From: Aliiroseovarius sp.
GTDB taxonomy: Bacteria > Pseudomonadota > Alphaproteobacteria > Rhodobacterales > Rhodobacteraceae
Assembly: GCF_030148435.1 (NCBI RefSeq)
Contig: NZ_JASBTN010000002.1
Coordinates: forward strand, 1 to 33,891
DNA length: 33,891 nt
Reading direction: 5' to 3'
Shown here: in pieces, positions 1 to 7,754 of the stretch
Layout of the letters: the number at the start of each line of letters is the position of its first letter
Position numbering within the stretch: position 1 is the first letter of the stretch
Program-made: the position numbers and the translations under genes
Notes under the pieces: generated by a model
What the model was told of the DNA's origin: nothing
The model's input: the letters and a program-made list of their open reading frames with translations, nothing else
Databases searched by the model: none

Positions 1-1578
1 CGCGTCACCGAGCCCCTGATCCGAAAGGACGGCAAATTGACACCGGTCCCGCTTGAACAGGCCGTTGATTATGTCGCCAGGACCGCCGCGCATATCCGCA
101 GAAATGACGGCCATGTTCAGGGGTTGATCTCGGCCCGCCAGACCAATGAAACCGCTTTCTTCTTTCAAAAGCTCATGCGGGAAACGTTCAGATCCGGTGA
201 CATTCATTCAAGCAGCAGGTTCCCGGGGCTGCGGGACAATCAGGCTGTTGACGCCTTGATGCAAATCCTGAGCGCGCCTGAAAACCGCCGCCCCCTGAAA
301 GCCGCATTGGCTTCGGAGGTGGTTTTCCTGCTTGGCGCAAATGTGACGGAGGAAAACCCGGTGACAGGTTTTCTCATCCGCGAAGCGGTGCGGGATCAGG
401 ACAAGCAGCTGCTCGTCACCTCTTCCCGCCCGAGCGGATTGGACGATATCGCGCATGCGTCGTTGCGTTTGCTTCCGGGAAATGAAGCGGTTCTGCTTTC
501 GGCCTTGTGCGGTGACATGGCACAAGCTGCCCCGAACGGCATGGCTGACTTCATTTCCGCATCGCACGCAAGTCTGGACAAGGCCGGCAGCATCACACTG
601 ATTGTCGGGTCCGAATTCCTTCGGTCTTCGCTGGCCGCCGGGTGTTTGCAGTGGATCCTGCGGGCCACGGACATATGGAAAGCCGGAGGCAAAGAGGTTT
701 GCGTACACGTCCTGACGGATCGTGCAAATCAACGTGGCCTCTGGGAAATGGGGGCGCTTCCGGGGGCCGGGCCGGGCGGGCAACCGGATCCAGCCTTGTC
801 CCCCCCGTCAAATGCCGTGCCCGACATGGTCTACATTCTGGGTGCCGATCCGGTCGACGGGTCCCCGGATGATAACCCATACCGGTTGGCCGCGCTGGAG
901 ACGCCGTGCCTCGTCGTGCAATCCTCGCACATGACCAGGACCGCCGAGATGGCCCATGTCGTTCTGCCCGCACCGACCTATGGGGAAGAGAGCGGAACCT
1001 ATACGAACAACGAAGGCCTGAAACAGAGGGTGCGGATTTTCCGGGCGTCGCCCGGCGTGCGGACGTGCCAGGAAACACTGGGCCTGATTGCGACCGCGAC
1101 GGAAACCGCGCTTCGGTCAGGACACGCAGGCCCGGTCGAAGCCCGGTTTTCAGCTGTTGCGGACATTCCGTCCACCGGTATTGCAGATTTCCATCCCACG
1201 GTCCCGAACATGGGCGGGAAGGCCGGTTTGGACAGTCCGCAGGTGATTTCCGACAGGAGATCCGGATTAACCCGGTATCTGGTAACGGGAGACGGTCAGT
1301 TTCACTCCGGAAACCTGCTGTCGCAGTCGCGCGTCCTGTCATCAATTCGCAACGGACCCTATGTCGAAGTGAACCCGGGAGAAGATTTCAACTTCGAAAC
1401 GGATGGCCAAATGGTGTCCTTGGTGCGCGGGGAGGCAAGGTTTACCGGTCGCCTGAAAGTCAACAGGGCCTTTGACGAGGACATCGTTTTCGTACCGGAG
1501 TGTTATCTTGCCGGATCAGCCGGGAATATCCTGAGCTTCGCTGAATACCCCCTCCGTGTCCGTCTTGAGTTCAGTTGA
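1..1578 (+). CDS. NuoG-like molybdopterin oxidoreductase-fold subunit, 5' end cut by window edge
   Basis: The reading frame is open from base 1, so the gene begins upstream; the TTG at 37 is not a believable start because the preceding codons (RVTEPLIRKDGK) match the usual lead-in to the catalytic-type domain of NuoG and formate dehydrogenase subunits. The visible part carries the alpha/beta molybdopterin-oxidoreductase fold: GANVTEENPV near residue 100, MVYILGADPVDG near 265, the stretch TAEMAHVVLPAPTYGEESGTYTNNEG at about 305-330 in segments typical of NuoG, and a C-terminal dinucleotide-binding-like domain with FHSGNLLSQS. The N-terminal Fe-S region, if any, lies outside. In complex I this subunit carries Fe-S clusters in the peripheral arm and binds no molybdenum. 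No nuoH or nuoI follows, which is unlike a standard nuo operon. It could belong to a second nuo locus or to a formate dehydrogenase or hydrogenase-like complex. Base composition is a little less GC-rich than its neighbours. Confidence 0.72.
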   Translation, partial: RVTEPLIRKDGKLTPVPLEQAVDYVARTAAHIRRNDGHVQGLISARQTNETAFFFQKLMRETFRSGDIHSSSRFPGLRDNQAVDALMQILSAPENRRPLKAALASEVVFLLGANVTEENPVTGFLIREAVRDQDKQLLVTSSRPSGLDDIAHASLRLLPGNEAVLLSALCGDMAQAAPNGMADFISASHASLDKAGSITLIVGSEFLRSSLAAGCLQWILRATDIWKAGGKEVCVHVLTDRANQRGLWEMGALPGAGPGGQPDPALSPPSNAVPDMVYILGADPVDGSPDDNPYRLAALETPCLVVQSSHMTRTAEMAHVVLPAPTYGEESGTYTNNEGLKQRVRIFRASPGVRTCQETLGLIATATETALRSGHAGPVEARFSAVADIPSTGIADFHPTVPNMGGKAGLDSPQVISDRRSGLTRYLVTGDGQFHSGNLLSQSRVLSSIRNGPYVEVNPGEDFNFETDGQMVSLVRGEARFTGRLKVNRAFDEDIVFVPECYLAGSAGNILSFAEYPLRVRLEFS

Positions 1579-1596
1579 AGCATATCGACTTGAACC

Positions 1597-2030
1597 TCAG
1601 CCTTGTCGGCGTTGAAACGGCTTGGGCAACCGGTAAGGCTTCGCGGTGGTCGGCCAGCCGGGCTCGAGTTTCGGGGCAAGCCGCGGGGCCGGAATTGGCA
1701 GAAGGTCTAACGGCAGCGGAAAGACGAGGGTCGAGGAGTAGCCCGTTGCGATGTCGTCGAGCGCATTGATACAGCGCAGTTGCATCGTGTTGGGTGTCGT
1801 CGCCAGCCTCCTGCCGGCCTCGGCCGGTTTCGTCGCTGCCTGCCGTTCGCCCCGGTATCGATCACCCGCGCCCTGTGCAGGGGGACGGCCTGTCTGGCAA
1901 TGGCACGCACCATGCTTTAACTGGTGTCGGCATGCTTGATCTCGACATTGGCGACCGGAATCGCCCCCGCATCCCGAGCCTGGGCAAATCCTGCTCTACC
2001 GTTGAGAGACACTCGCCCGCGACGCTCCAT
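1597..2030 (-). pseudogene. Decayed slipin/stomatin (SPFH/band 7) C-terminal remnant
   Basis: No intact gene fills the space between the NuoG-like gene and the acyltransferase, but the minus strand reads as a broken slipin. Starting near 2030 it gives FAQARDAGAIPVANVEIKHADTS, then a TAA stop, then SMVRAIARQA and HRARVID, which matches the slipin order 'VANVEIKHVDL, MVRAIARQAEAERERRA+VI'. A frameshift follows. In the next frame GERQAATKPAEAGRRLATTP, NTMQLRCINALDDIA and STLVFPLPLDLL match the slipin C-terminus down to a TGA at 1597-1599. The N-terminal membrane hairpin and most of the SPFH domain are gone. At least one nonsense codon (about 1918-1920) and one frameshift (about 1840-1855) are visible. 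Intact slipins are membrane-scaffold proteins, often paired with a NfeD protease; no NfeD gene is seen here. Confidence 0.72.
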
Positions 2031-2068
2031 TTGCCCCCCGGGACGAGCGGGTCAACCGGGGGAGCGCC

Positions 2069-3991
2069 TCATTTCACGGGGTCGAACCAGCCGGTTTCGT
2101 CGATCTGCCGGGCAAAGGCGCGGCTGCCGTCCGGGCTGAGGTGGCTGGCGTCGTAGAAGTGTTTTTCCAGCTGCGGACCCATCGCGTTGCATCGCCGGGT
2201 ATCGGCGTCGCAGGCCAGCGTGCCGCGATCAAGCACGGTGGCACTGCGGGTTTCGGCGATGCGGCGCACGCGGGCGTTGATCTCTGCATAGGCCTGCGTG
2301 GTGGCCTGGTCAGCAAAAAATCTTTCGTTCACCGTGCGTTGCAGCTCGGGCCAGACGGCCTCGGGCGGCGGGCCGCTGCTGGCAGCCTCCAGGATCACCT
2401 CATCCGCCATGCCGGTCGCAACCGAGCCTGAGAAGACCGGTCCCGACAGCATCACCACCACCTGTTTCCCATCTGCCTGCAGGCGGGCGATGAGGGCGTC
2501 CAGAATGGCCAGGTCGCGCTCGAAATAGAGGCTGGCCAGCACCACCGTATCTGAAGCCTTGTAGTTCGGGGCGTCGAGCAGGCCGGTCTCGGGCAACAGC
2601 GCCTCGGCAAGGGACAGGCCGAAACGCGACAGGGCGAAACGCCGGGTCGCGCTCTCCGCCTGGGCCAACATGTTGAACACATCCTTGGAATGCGAATTGC
2701 CCACCAGGAGCAAGCGTCGCGGGGCGTCGCCCTGCGCCCAGTCCTGCCGGTCGAAGGCGTTGTTTTGCACCGAATAGCCCGGATCATTTGCGATCTCGCG
2801 CAGGGGCTGCCAGCTCTCCTCGCGCAGGGTGACATTGTTCAGCACAAAGCCACCGACCTGCGCCTGGCTAAAGCGGCCCGGGAAGCCGTTCATCTCGTGC
2901 GTGACCGCTCCTGCGGCGGTCCACAGGACCATGCCGGTAATGCTGGCGGTGAACAGCGTCCAGCGGCGGGGCAGCCATGGATGGCCACGGCGGCGAAAGG
3001 GCGCTTCGATGTAGCGCCAACTGAGCCAGGCCAGAGCCAGCGAAGCCAAGGCCAGCCCGGACATCAGCGCCATCGGCGGTGTCTCGCGCAGGGCCAAGCG
3101 GGCATAGGCGAACATCGGTTGGTGCCACAGGTAGGCCGAGTAGCTGATCAGCCCGATGCCCACCATGGGGCGCGTGGCAAGAAGGCGGCCGGGCAGGGTG
3201 CTGGGGGTGGCGTAGAGTATCACCAGCACGGTGCCGATGACCGGCACCAGCGCATAGAGCGACGGGAAGGGCGTGGCGCTGTCGAACAGCAAAACCGAGG
3301 CGGCGATCAGGCCCAGCCCCAGCCCGCCCAGCAGACCGTTCTCTTTCAACGCAGCACCGTCGCGCGCCAGCAGGGCACAGATAGAACCTGCGAACAGTTC
3401 CCAGGCGCGGAAGGGGATCAGGTAGAAATTCGCGGTGGGCGCATGGCGTACGCCCCATTCCGCCGCGGAGAGGCTGATGAGGGACAAGACGCAAAGCACT
3501 GTCACCGTTGGGTTTCTACCCGTCCGCCACAGGAAGAACAGCAGGACCGGGAAAAGCAGGTAATATTGCTCCTCGACAGCCAGACTCCAGGTGTGCAGCA
3601 GCGGTTTTTCTTCGGCGGAGGTGTCGAAGTACCCGCTTTCCTGCCAGAACAGCACGTTCGAGATGAACAGCGACACGGCAGCCAGAGATTGCCCGAAACC
3701 GCGCAGCTCGACCGGCATCATCAGCGCCCAGGCGAAGGGCACTGAGGCGACCATGACGGTGAAAAGCGCGGGCAGGATGCGCCGGGCGCGGCGTTCGTAG
3801 AACCGCAGGAGGGAAAACTCCCCACGCTCCAGGTCGCCCAGCAGAATCGTCGTAATCAGGAAGCCCGAGATGACGAAAAAGACATCGACGCCGACGTACC
3901 CGCCCGAAAATACGGTAAATCCCCCGTGAAACAGGATCACCGGCAGCACCGCGACCGTTCTCAGCCCGTCAATTTCGCGCCTGTAATGCAT
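2069..3991 (-). CDS. OafA/YrhL-family acyltransferase with C-terminal SGNH domain
   Basis: A 640-residue integral membrane O-acyltransferase, expected to transfer acetyl or other acyl groups to cell-surface polysaccharide, lipopolysaccharide or peptidoglycan. Residues 1-365 form the acyltransferase-3 domain: it opens with HYRREIDGLR and carries the R-x10-H signature (R11 and H22), GVDVFFVISGFLI at 34-46, the ERRARRILPAL motif at 66-76 and about ten hydrophobic segments. Residues from about 370 form a periplasmic SGNH-like domain with LLLVGNSHSKD at 427-437 (nucleophile Ser in GNSH) and DASHLS near 614-619 supplying the Asp/His pair. The length is typical of the fused OafA-SGNH type. It stands alone, transcribed away from the corrinoid activator gene by a separate start. 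The acceptor cannot be told from sequence. Confidence 0.9.
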   Translation of the reverse strand: MHYRREIDGLRTVAVLPVILFHGGFTVFSGGYVGVDVFFVISGFLITTILLGDLERGEFSLLRFYERRARRILPALFTVMVASVPFAWALMMPVELRGFGQSLAAVSLFISNVLFWQESGYFDTSAEEKPLLHTWSLAVEEQYYLLFPVLLFFLWRTGRNPTVTVLCVLSLISLSAAEWGVRHAPTANFYLIPFRAWELFAGSICALLARDGAALKENGLLGGLGLGLIAASVLLFDSATPFPSLYALVPVIGTVLVILYATPSTLPGRLLATRPMVGIGLISYSAYLWHQPMFAYARLALRETPPMALMSGLALASLALAWLSWRYIEAPFRRRGHPWLPRRWTLFTASITGMVLWTAAGAVTHEMNGFPGRFSQAQVGGFVLNNVTLREESWQPLREIANDPGYSVQNNAFDRQDWAQGDAPRRLLLVGNSHSKDVFNMLAQAESATRRFALSRFGLSLAEALLPETGLLDAPNYKASDTVVLASLYFERDLAILDALIARLQADGKQVVVMLSGPVFSGSVATGMADEVILEAASSGPPPEAVWPELQRTVNERFFADQATTQAYAEINARVRRIAETRSATVLDRGTLACDADTRRCNAMGPQLEKHFYDASHLSPDGSRAFARQIDETGWFDPVK

Positions 3992-4055
3992 GTCCGCTCC
4001 CGATGCGTTTCAGGAGCGGTTAGCAGGTTTGTGGGCGCGGGCCAAGAGAGGCCCG

Positions 4056-6098
4056 TCAGCCCCGGCGGCGACGGCGGCGGCCTTCACGGCCGCCTTCGGC
4101 GGAGCCGGTGTTGAAGTTGACCTCGGGCAGGTCCACCAGGCTTTTCAGGATCGGGAAGGGATCGGCCGAGTTCGGAATGGCGGAGGCATTGACGAAATGC
4201 TCCTGGAACTTCGCCTCGACCGCGGTTTCGACCTTGTGGATCGCGCGCACGGTCTGTTCGATCTCGTGGCGGGCCTCGGTGTTCAGCAGCGCGATGCGTG
4301 CGCCGGTGCCCGCCGCGTTGCCTGCCGAAGTGACCTTGTCCAGCTCGCAATCCGGGATCATGCCCAGCACCATCGCGTGTTTCGGGCTGATATGGGCGCC
4401 GAAGGCCCCGGCCAGCACGATGCGATCGACCTTGTCCACCTCAAGCTTGTCCATCAGAAGGCGCGCCCCGGAATAGAGCGCCGCCTTGGCCATCTGGATC
4501 GCGCGGATGTCGCCATTGGTGACGGTGATCTTCGGACCGCCATCGGCGCTGCCGTCATAAACCAGGTAGGAATAGGTGCGCCCGTCGAGGAAGCAGCGGT
4601 CGGACCCGGTCTGTTCCGGCGAGCCGATCAGGCCCGGCCCGTCGACCAGCCCCGCAAGGCGCATCTCGGCAATCACTTCAATGATACCCGAACCGCAGAT
4701 GCCGGTGATTCCGGTGGTTGCAGTGGCGGCCTCGAACCCGTCCTCGTCCGACCACAGGTCGCAGCCGATCACGCGGAAGCGCGGCGCCTTGGTTGCAGGG
4801 TCGATCTCGACCCGCTCGATCGCGCCGGGGGCAGCGCGCTGGCCGCTGGAAATCTGTGCGCCTTCGAAGGCCGGGCCTGTGGGCGAGGAACAGGCCAGCA
4901 CGCCGTCCTTCGACCCCAGAAGGATTTCCGCATTGGTGCCGACGTCCACCACCAGCATCAGGTCGTCCGACTTGTCGGGCGCCTCGGACAGGGCCACACC
5001 GGCGGCATCCGCGCCCACGTGGCCCGCGATGCAGGGCAGGATATAGGCGCGGGTGCCGGGGTTCAGCACCAGCTCCAGATCGGCGGCCCGCAGCCGCAAC
5101 GCATCCGATGTGGCCAGCGCAAAGGGTGCCTGTCCCAGTTCGAACGGGTCAATGCCAAGGAACAGGTGGTGCATCACCGGGTTCATGACAAAGACCGCGT
5201 CCATGATCAGCGACTTGTCGATTTCCGCCTCGGCGGCGATCTGCACGAACAGGGCGTTCAACCCCTCGCGCACCGCACGGGTCATCTCCAGGTCGCCGCC
5301 CGCGTTCATCATCGAATAGCTGACCCGGCTCATCAGGTCCTCGCCGAAGCGGATCTGCGGGTTCATGATGCCGGACGAGGCCACGACCTCGCCGGTCAGG
5401 AGATCGCAGAGGTGGGCGGCGATGGTGGTCGAGCCAAGGTCCACGGCCAGCCCGTAGATGCGCCCTTCGTAATAGCCCGGCCAGAGCGCGCAGATTGACG
5501 GGGTCGAGGTGCCATCCCCCATGTAGACGGCGGCGGTCACGGTCCAGTTGCCCTTGCGCAGCACCGGTTGCAGGTCGCGCAGCAGATGGTGGTCGATGTC
5601 GAGGCTGTCGAGCTGCATTTCGCGCTTCAAGGCCTCGCAGAGCCGCTCCAGATCCCCGGAGGGCTTGTGCATGTCGGGCTGTTCCACCTCGACGTAATGC
5701 ATGCGGATCGAAGGGTTGAGGATTATGTCGCGCACTTCGGCCCGTTTGCGCACCACCTGGCGATGCACCTGGCTTTCCGGCGGCACGTCGATGACGACGT
5801 CGCCCTGAACCGTCGCCTGGCAACCCAGACGGCGACCTTTGGGCAGGCCGCGGATCGTGTCATAGCGCTCCTCGACCGAATTCCATTCGGACAGGGCGTC
5901 CTCGGATACGGTGACACCGTGTTTGGGGAATTCCCCGAAGCTGGGCGTGACCTGGCATTTCGAACAGATGCCCCGTCCGCCGCAGACCGAATCCAGGTCC
6001 ACGCCCAGTTGGCGGGCGGCGGTCAGGATCGGGGTGCCGGTGGGGAAATGGCCCCGTTTGCCGGAGGGGGTAAAGATGACCAGAGGATCTTTGGACAT
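4056..6098 (-). CDS. ASKHA-domain corrinoid activation protein with N-terminal 2Fe-2S domain (RACo/RamA-like)
   Basis: A 680-residue protein of the family that uses ATP to return oxidised Co(II) corrinoid in methyltransferase systems to active Co(I). Residues 1-110 are a plant-type ferredoxin domain with Cys39, Cys45, Cys48 and Cys93 as cluster ligands (CGGRGICSKC). A linker domain follows, then the ASKHA ATPase-fold region beginning at VDLGSTTIAAHL (about 218) with later signature pieces DVGTNAEILLG, CSSPTGPAFEGA, GICGSGIIE and LAGAFGAH. The protein ends in an Arg-rich tail, GGREGRRRRRRG, which is not part of the known fold. Its natural partners, a MetF-like reductase and a pterin-binding methyltransferase, lie at 8,722-10,739 on the same strand, separated by an accessory block. 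No corrinoid-binding protein or MttB-type methyltransferase is in the window, so the target corrinoid protein is encoded elsewhere. Confidence 0.88.
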   Translation of the reverse strand: MSKDPLVIFTPSGKRGHFPTGTPILTAARQLGVDLDSVCGGRGICSKCQVTPSFGEFPKHGVTVSEDALSEWNSVEERYDTIRGLPKGRRLGCQATVQGDVVIDVPPESQVHRQVVRKRAEVRDIILNPSIRMHYVEVEQPDMHKPSGDLERLCEALKREMQLDSLDIDHHLLRDLQPVLRKGNWTVTAAVYMGDGTSTPSICALWPGYYEGRIYGLAVDLGSTTIAAHLCDLLTGEVVASSGIMNPQIRFGEDLMSRVSYSMMNAGGDLEMTRAVREGLNALFVQIAAEAEIDKSLIMDAVFVMNPVMHHLFLGIDPFELGQAPFALATSDALRLRAADLELVLNPGTRAYILPCIAGHVGADAAGVALSEAPDKSDDLMLVVDVGTNAEILLGSKDGVLACSSPTGPAFEGAQISSGQRAAPGAIERVEIDPATKAPRFRVIGCDLWSDEDGFEAATATTGITGICGSGIIEVIAEMRLAGLVDGPGLIGSPEQTGSDRCFLDGRTYSYLVYDGSADGGPKITVTNGDIRAIQMAKAALYSGARLLMDKLEVDKVDRIVLAGAFGAHISPKHAMVLGMIPDCELDKVTSAGNAAGTGARIALLNTEARHEIEQTVRAIHKVETAVEAKFQEHFVNASAIPNSADPFPILKSLVDLPEVNFNTGSAEGGREGRRRRRRG

Positions 6099-6216
6099 GT
6101 GCGCGCGTCTCCCTTTGGAATGGTTTTAACCCGCGGGCGGGCGGGTTCAAGGGTGGAACGCGTCGCGGCTTGATAGGAAAGCGGCGTGTTTCGGTACAGA
6201 CGCGCAGTTCAGATGC

Positions 6217-6522
6217 TCAGTTGAGGTGAACGGCCCAGGTGCAGCGGTCGAAGGGCGCATAGGCGTACATCTGTTCCTTCCCCCCGGCAGGGAGGCGTCG
6301 CGAGCAGCCTTCGAAGGCGTCCTCTTCTTCATAGACCGAGGCGGTGCCGGGGAATGCGCTGTCGAGGCAGAGCTGTGCCTGCGGGGCCAGCCAGTCGGCC
6401 AGTCTCGCCCCGTCATCCGCCGCCACAGCAAAGAAATGCCTCTGTTCGGACGCATTGGTCACGCAGAGCGTTTCGGCCTTCAGGGGCAGGGGGATCAGCA
6501 GGAAGAGCACCAGATATCGCAT
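6217..6522 (-). CDS. Small secreted protein of unknown function
   Basis: A 101-residue protein starting at the ATG of MRYLVLFLLIPLPLKAE; an upstream in-frame ATG at 6570 would put 16 polar residues before the signal peptide and is less likely. The first 15-16 residues form a short hydrophobic signal sequence with probable cleavage after LKA. The mature part has four cysteines (in LCVTN, QLCLDS, EGCSR and DRCTW), suggesting two disulfides in the periplasm. It contains the segments CVTNASEQRHFFAVAADDGAR and MYAYAPFDRCTW. I do not recognise the family. It lies 118 bases upstream of the corrinoid activator gene on the same strand, so co-transcription is possible but not required. Confidence 0.65.
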   Translation of the reverse strand: MRYLVLFLLIPLPLKAETLCVTNASEQRHFFAVAADDGARLADWLAPQAQLCLDSAFPGTASVYEEEDAFEGCSRRLPAGGKEQMYAYAPFDRCTWAVHLN

Positions 6523-6654
6523 GGTGCCAGCCTGCGCGGGGCCGGGTATCCGGGTCCAATCACGACCCATCGCGATGTGGTGATCAGAGTTGCCCGCACG
6601 TGATCGAGGGTCCCGTTAGGCTCGGGGCATTGGTTTATCGGAGAAGAGGAGAGG

Positions 6655-7206
6655 ATGATGAAACAGTTGACCGTTTTCGCCGCGGCAACGCTGATGCTTG
6701 CGGGCACGGCCTCCGCGCAGGAGTTCGGCACCGACGACGACGCAGCCTATGCCGCCACGCTCTGGGAGGCGATGGTTGCCCTGCGACTGGCCGGGGACGG
6801 CATGATCCGCAGCTTTCCCTACGAGGGGATCGAACCGCACGGGCTGATGCTGGAAACCTTCTATACCGAGGCCGAAGTAAACGGCCACAAGGGCACCCTG
6901 ATCGTGAAACGCAATTTCGGCCCGGAAGGTGTTGAAGTGGATCAGGTTCTGGCCGATCCCGCCACCCATCTGGGCGCCTACACGGTGATGTTCCAGCGCG
7001 AGGAAGGCTATGACGCGGACAATCAGAACTGGTTCTGGGTGAAATACCTGCCTGACGGTGCGCTCGACATGAACGCGGGCGGCATGCGCCTGGCGGGCCG
7101 TGTGGCGAAAGGGGCCGAACAGGGCTGCATCGCCTGCCATTCGGTTGAAGACGACTATATCTACACAACCGATGCGCCAATGGCGATGGGCGCGATGATG
7201 AAATGA
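6655..7206 (+). CDS. Periplasmic cytochrome P460-like c-type haem protein
   Basis: A 183-residue exported protein. The signal peptide spans residues 1-21 with an AxA site (ASA before QEF). A single c-type haem motif, CIACH (Cys158, Cys161, His162), sits near the C-terminus, preceded by the NWFWVKYLPDG segment (125-135) and AGRVAKG; this order resembles cytochrome P460-family proteins, which have a beta-barrel and a C-terminal CxxCH. True P460 enzymes oxidise hydroxylamine using a lysine cross-linked haem; whether the needed lysine is present here is not settled, so the catalytic role is open. A purine-rich ribosome site (GAGGAGAGG) precedes ATG ATG; either Met could start. A strong hairpin terminator follows the stop codon, so it is a single-gene transcription unit. 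Confidence 0.68.
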   Translation: MMKQLTVFAAATLMLAGTASAQEFGTDDDAAYAATLWEAMVALRLAGDGMIRSFPYEGIEPHGLMLETFYTEAEVNGHKGTLIVKRNFGPEGVEVDQVLADPATHLGAYTVMFQREEGYDADNQNWFWVKYLPDGALDMNAGGMRLAGRVAKGAEQGCIACHSVEDDYIYTTDAPMAMGAMMK

Positions 7207-7236
7207 GCGCCCCGCCGGCGTGATCGACAACGCACA

Positions 7237-7272
7237 GGGGCCGCAGCTCGAAGAAGCTGCGGCCCTTGTCTT
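7237..7272 (+). terminator. Rho-independent terminator after the P460-like gene
   Basis: An 11-base-pair perfect stem (GGGCCGCAGCT at 7238-7248 with AGCTGCGGCCC at 7255-7265) with a six-base loop is followed by a T-rich run (TTGTCTTTC). It begins about 30 bases after the stop codon of the cytochrome gene. Confidence 0.8.
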
Positions 7273-7335
7273 TCGTGTCAATGCATTCGTGACCCGCTCC
7301 GGACAGGGGCGGTCGCGCCCCGCCGGAACGCCCGA

Positions 7336-7473
7336 TTACATTACCGGGTTGCCCATCTTGTCATAGGTGACTTCGGGCTCCATCGGCTCGACAACCATCA
7401 CTTCTTCCTGGGCGGCGCAACCGGCCAGAATCGCGGCGACGATAAGCAGCCCGGCGGCTTTGAGTTTCAACAT
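7336..7473 (-). CDS. Short lipoprotein (45 residues)
   Basis: The minus strand encodes MLKLKAAGLLIVAAILAGC followed by AAQEEVMVVEPMEPEVTYDKMGNPVM and a TAA stop. The start ATG at 7473 has a strong ribosome site (GGAGG, four bases upstream). A positively charged N-terminus, hydrophobic stretch and LAGC lipobox (Cys19) mark it as a lipoprotein; the mature chain would be only 27 residues, acidic and rich in Glu, Val and Met. Ala at position +2 favours outer-membrane sorting. Very short lipoproteins of this type are common in Rhodobacteraceae and mostly unstudied. The function is unknown. Confidence rests on the combined ribosome site, lipobox and clean stop. Confidence 0.7.
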   Translation of the reverse strand: MLKLKAAGLLIVAAILAGCAAQEEVMVVEPMEPEVTYDKMGNPVM

Positions 7474-7754
7474 ACTGACCTCCATCAAATTTATCTATGA
7501 ATTCAGCCTGCACCCTTTTTCGACGTGTTGCAAGAATTGCCTCCCTGCGCGGCGGCGGATTGCTGAAGTGACACAGGAGAGGTGAACAGGGTCTCGGCCC
7601 AACCGTTGCCCCGGGTGAGGTTTGGAACAATTTCTTTGCACATCGGGGAATGACACGAGTTTTCTGGAATATTTTCCCGCCTTCGGGCCGGATCGGACGA
7701 TTAACAGGAGGGATTGAGATGTAAGTCGCAGTTGTCCAGGAGCCGCCGGTCTAT

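Noticed and set aside
1950-2035. tRNA-like segment on the minus strand (a stretch resembling a D-arm, CTCAACGGTAGAGCA)
   Set aside because: No matching acceptor stem, anticodon stem or proper T-loop follows, and the same bases read as slipin-derived protein sequence.
4038-4055. Terminator after the corrinoid activator gene (CGGGCC/GGCCCG hairpin)
   Set aside because: The stem is only six pairs and no T-run follows on the minus strand.
3990-5498. 502-codon open frame antisense to the corrinoid activator
   Set aside because: Same antisense effect; the sense frame has an intact 2Fe-2S and ASKHA domain, the antisense frame has none.
7660-7680. GGAATATTTTCC inverted repeat as operator for the nitrilase
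   Set aside because: Short, in an AT-rich patch, with no regulator gene nearby and no second copy seen.
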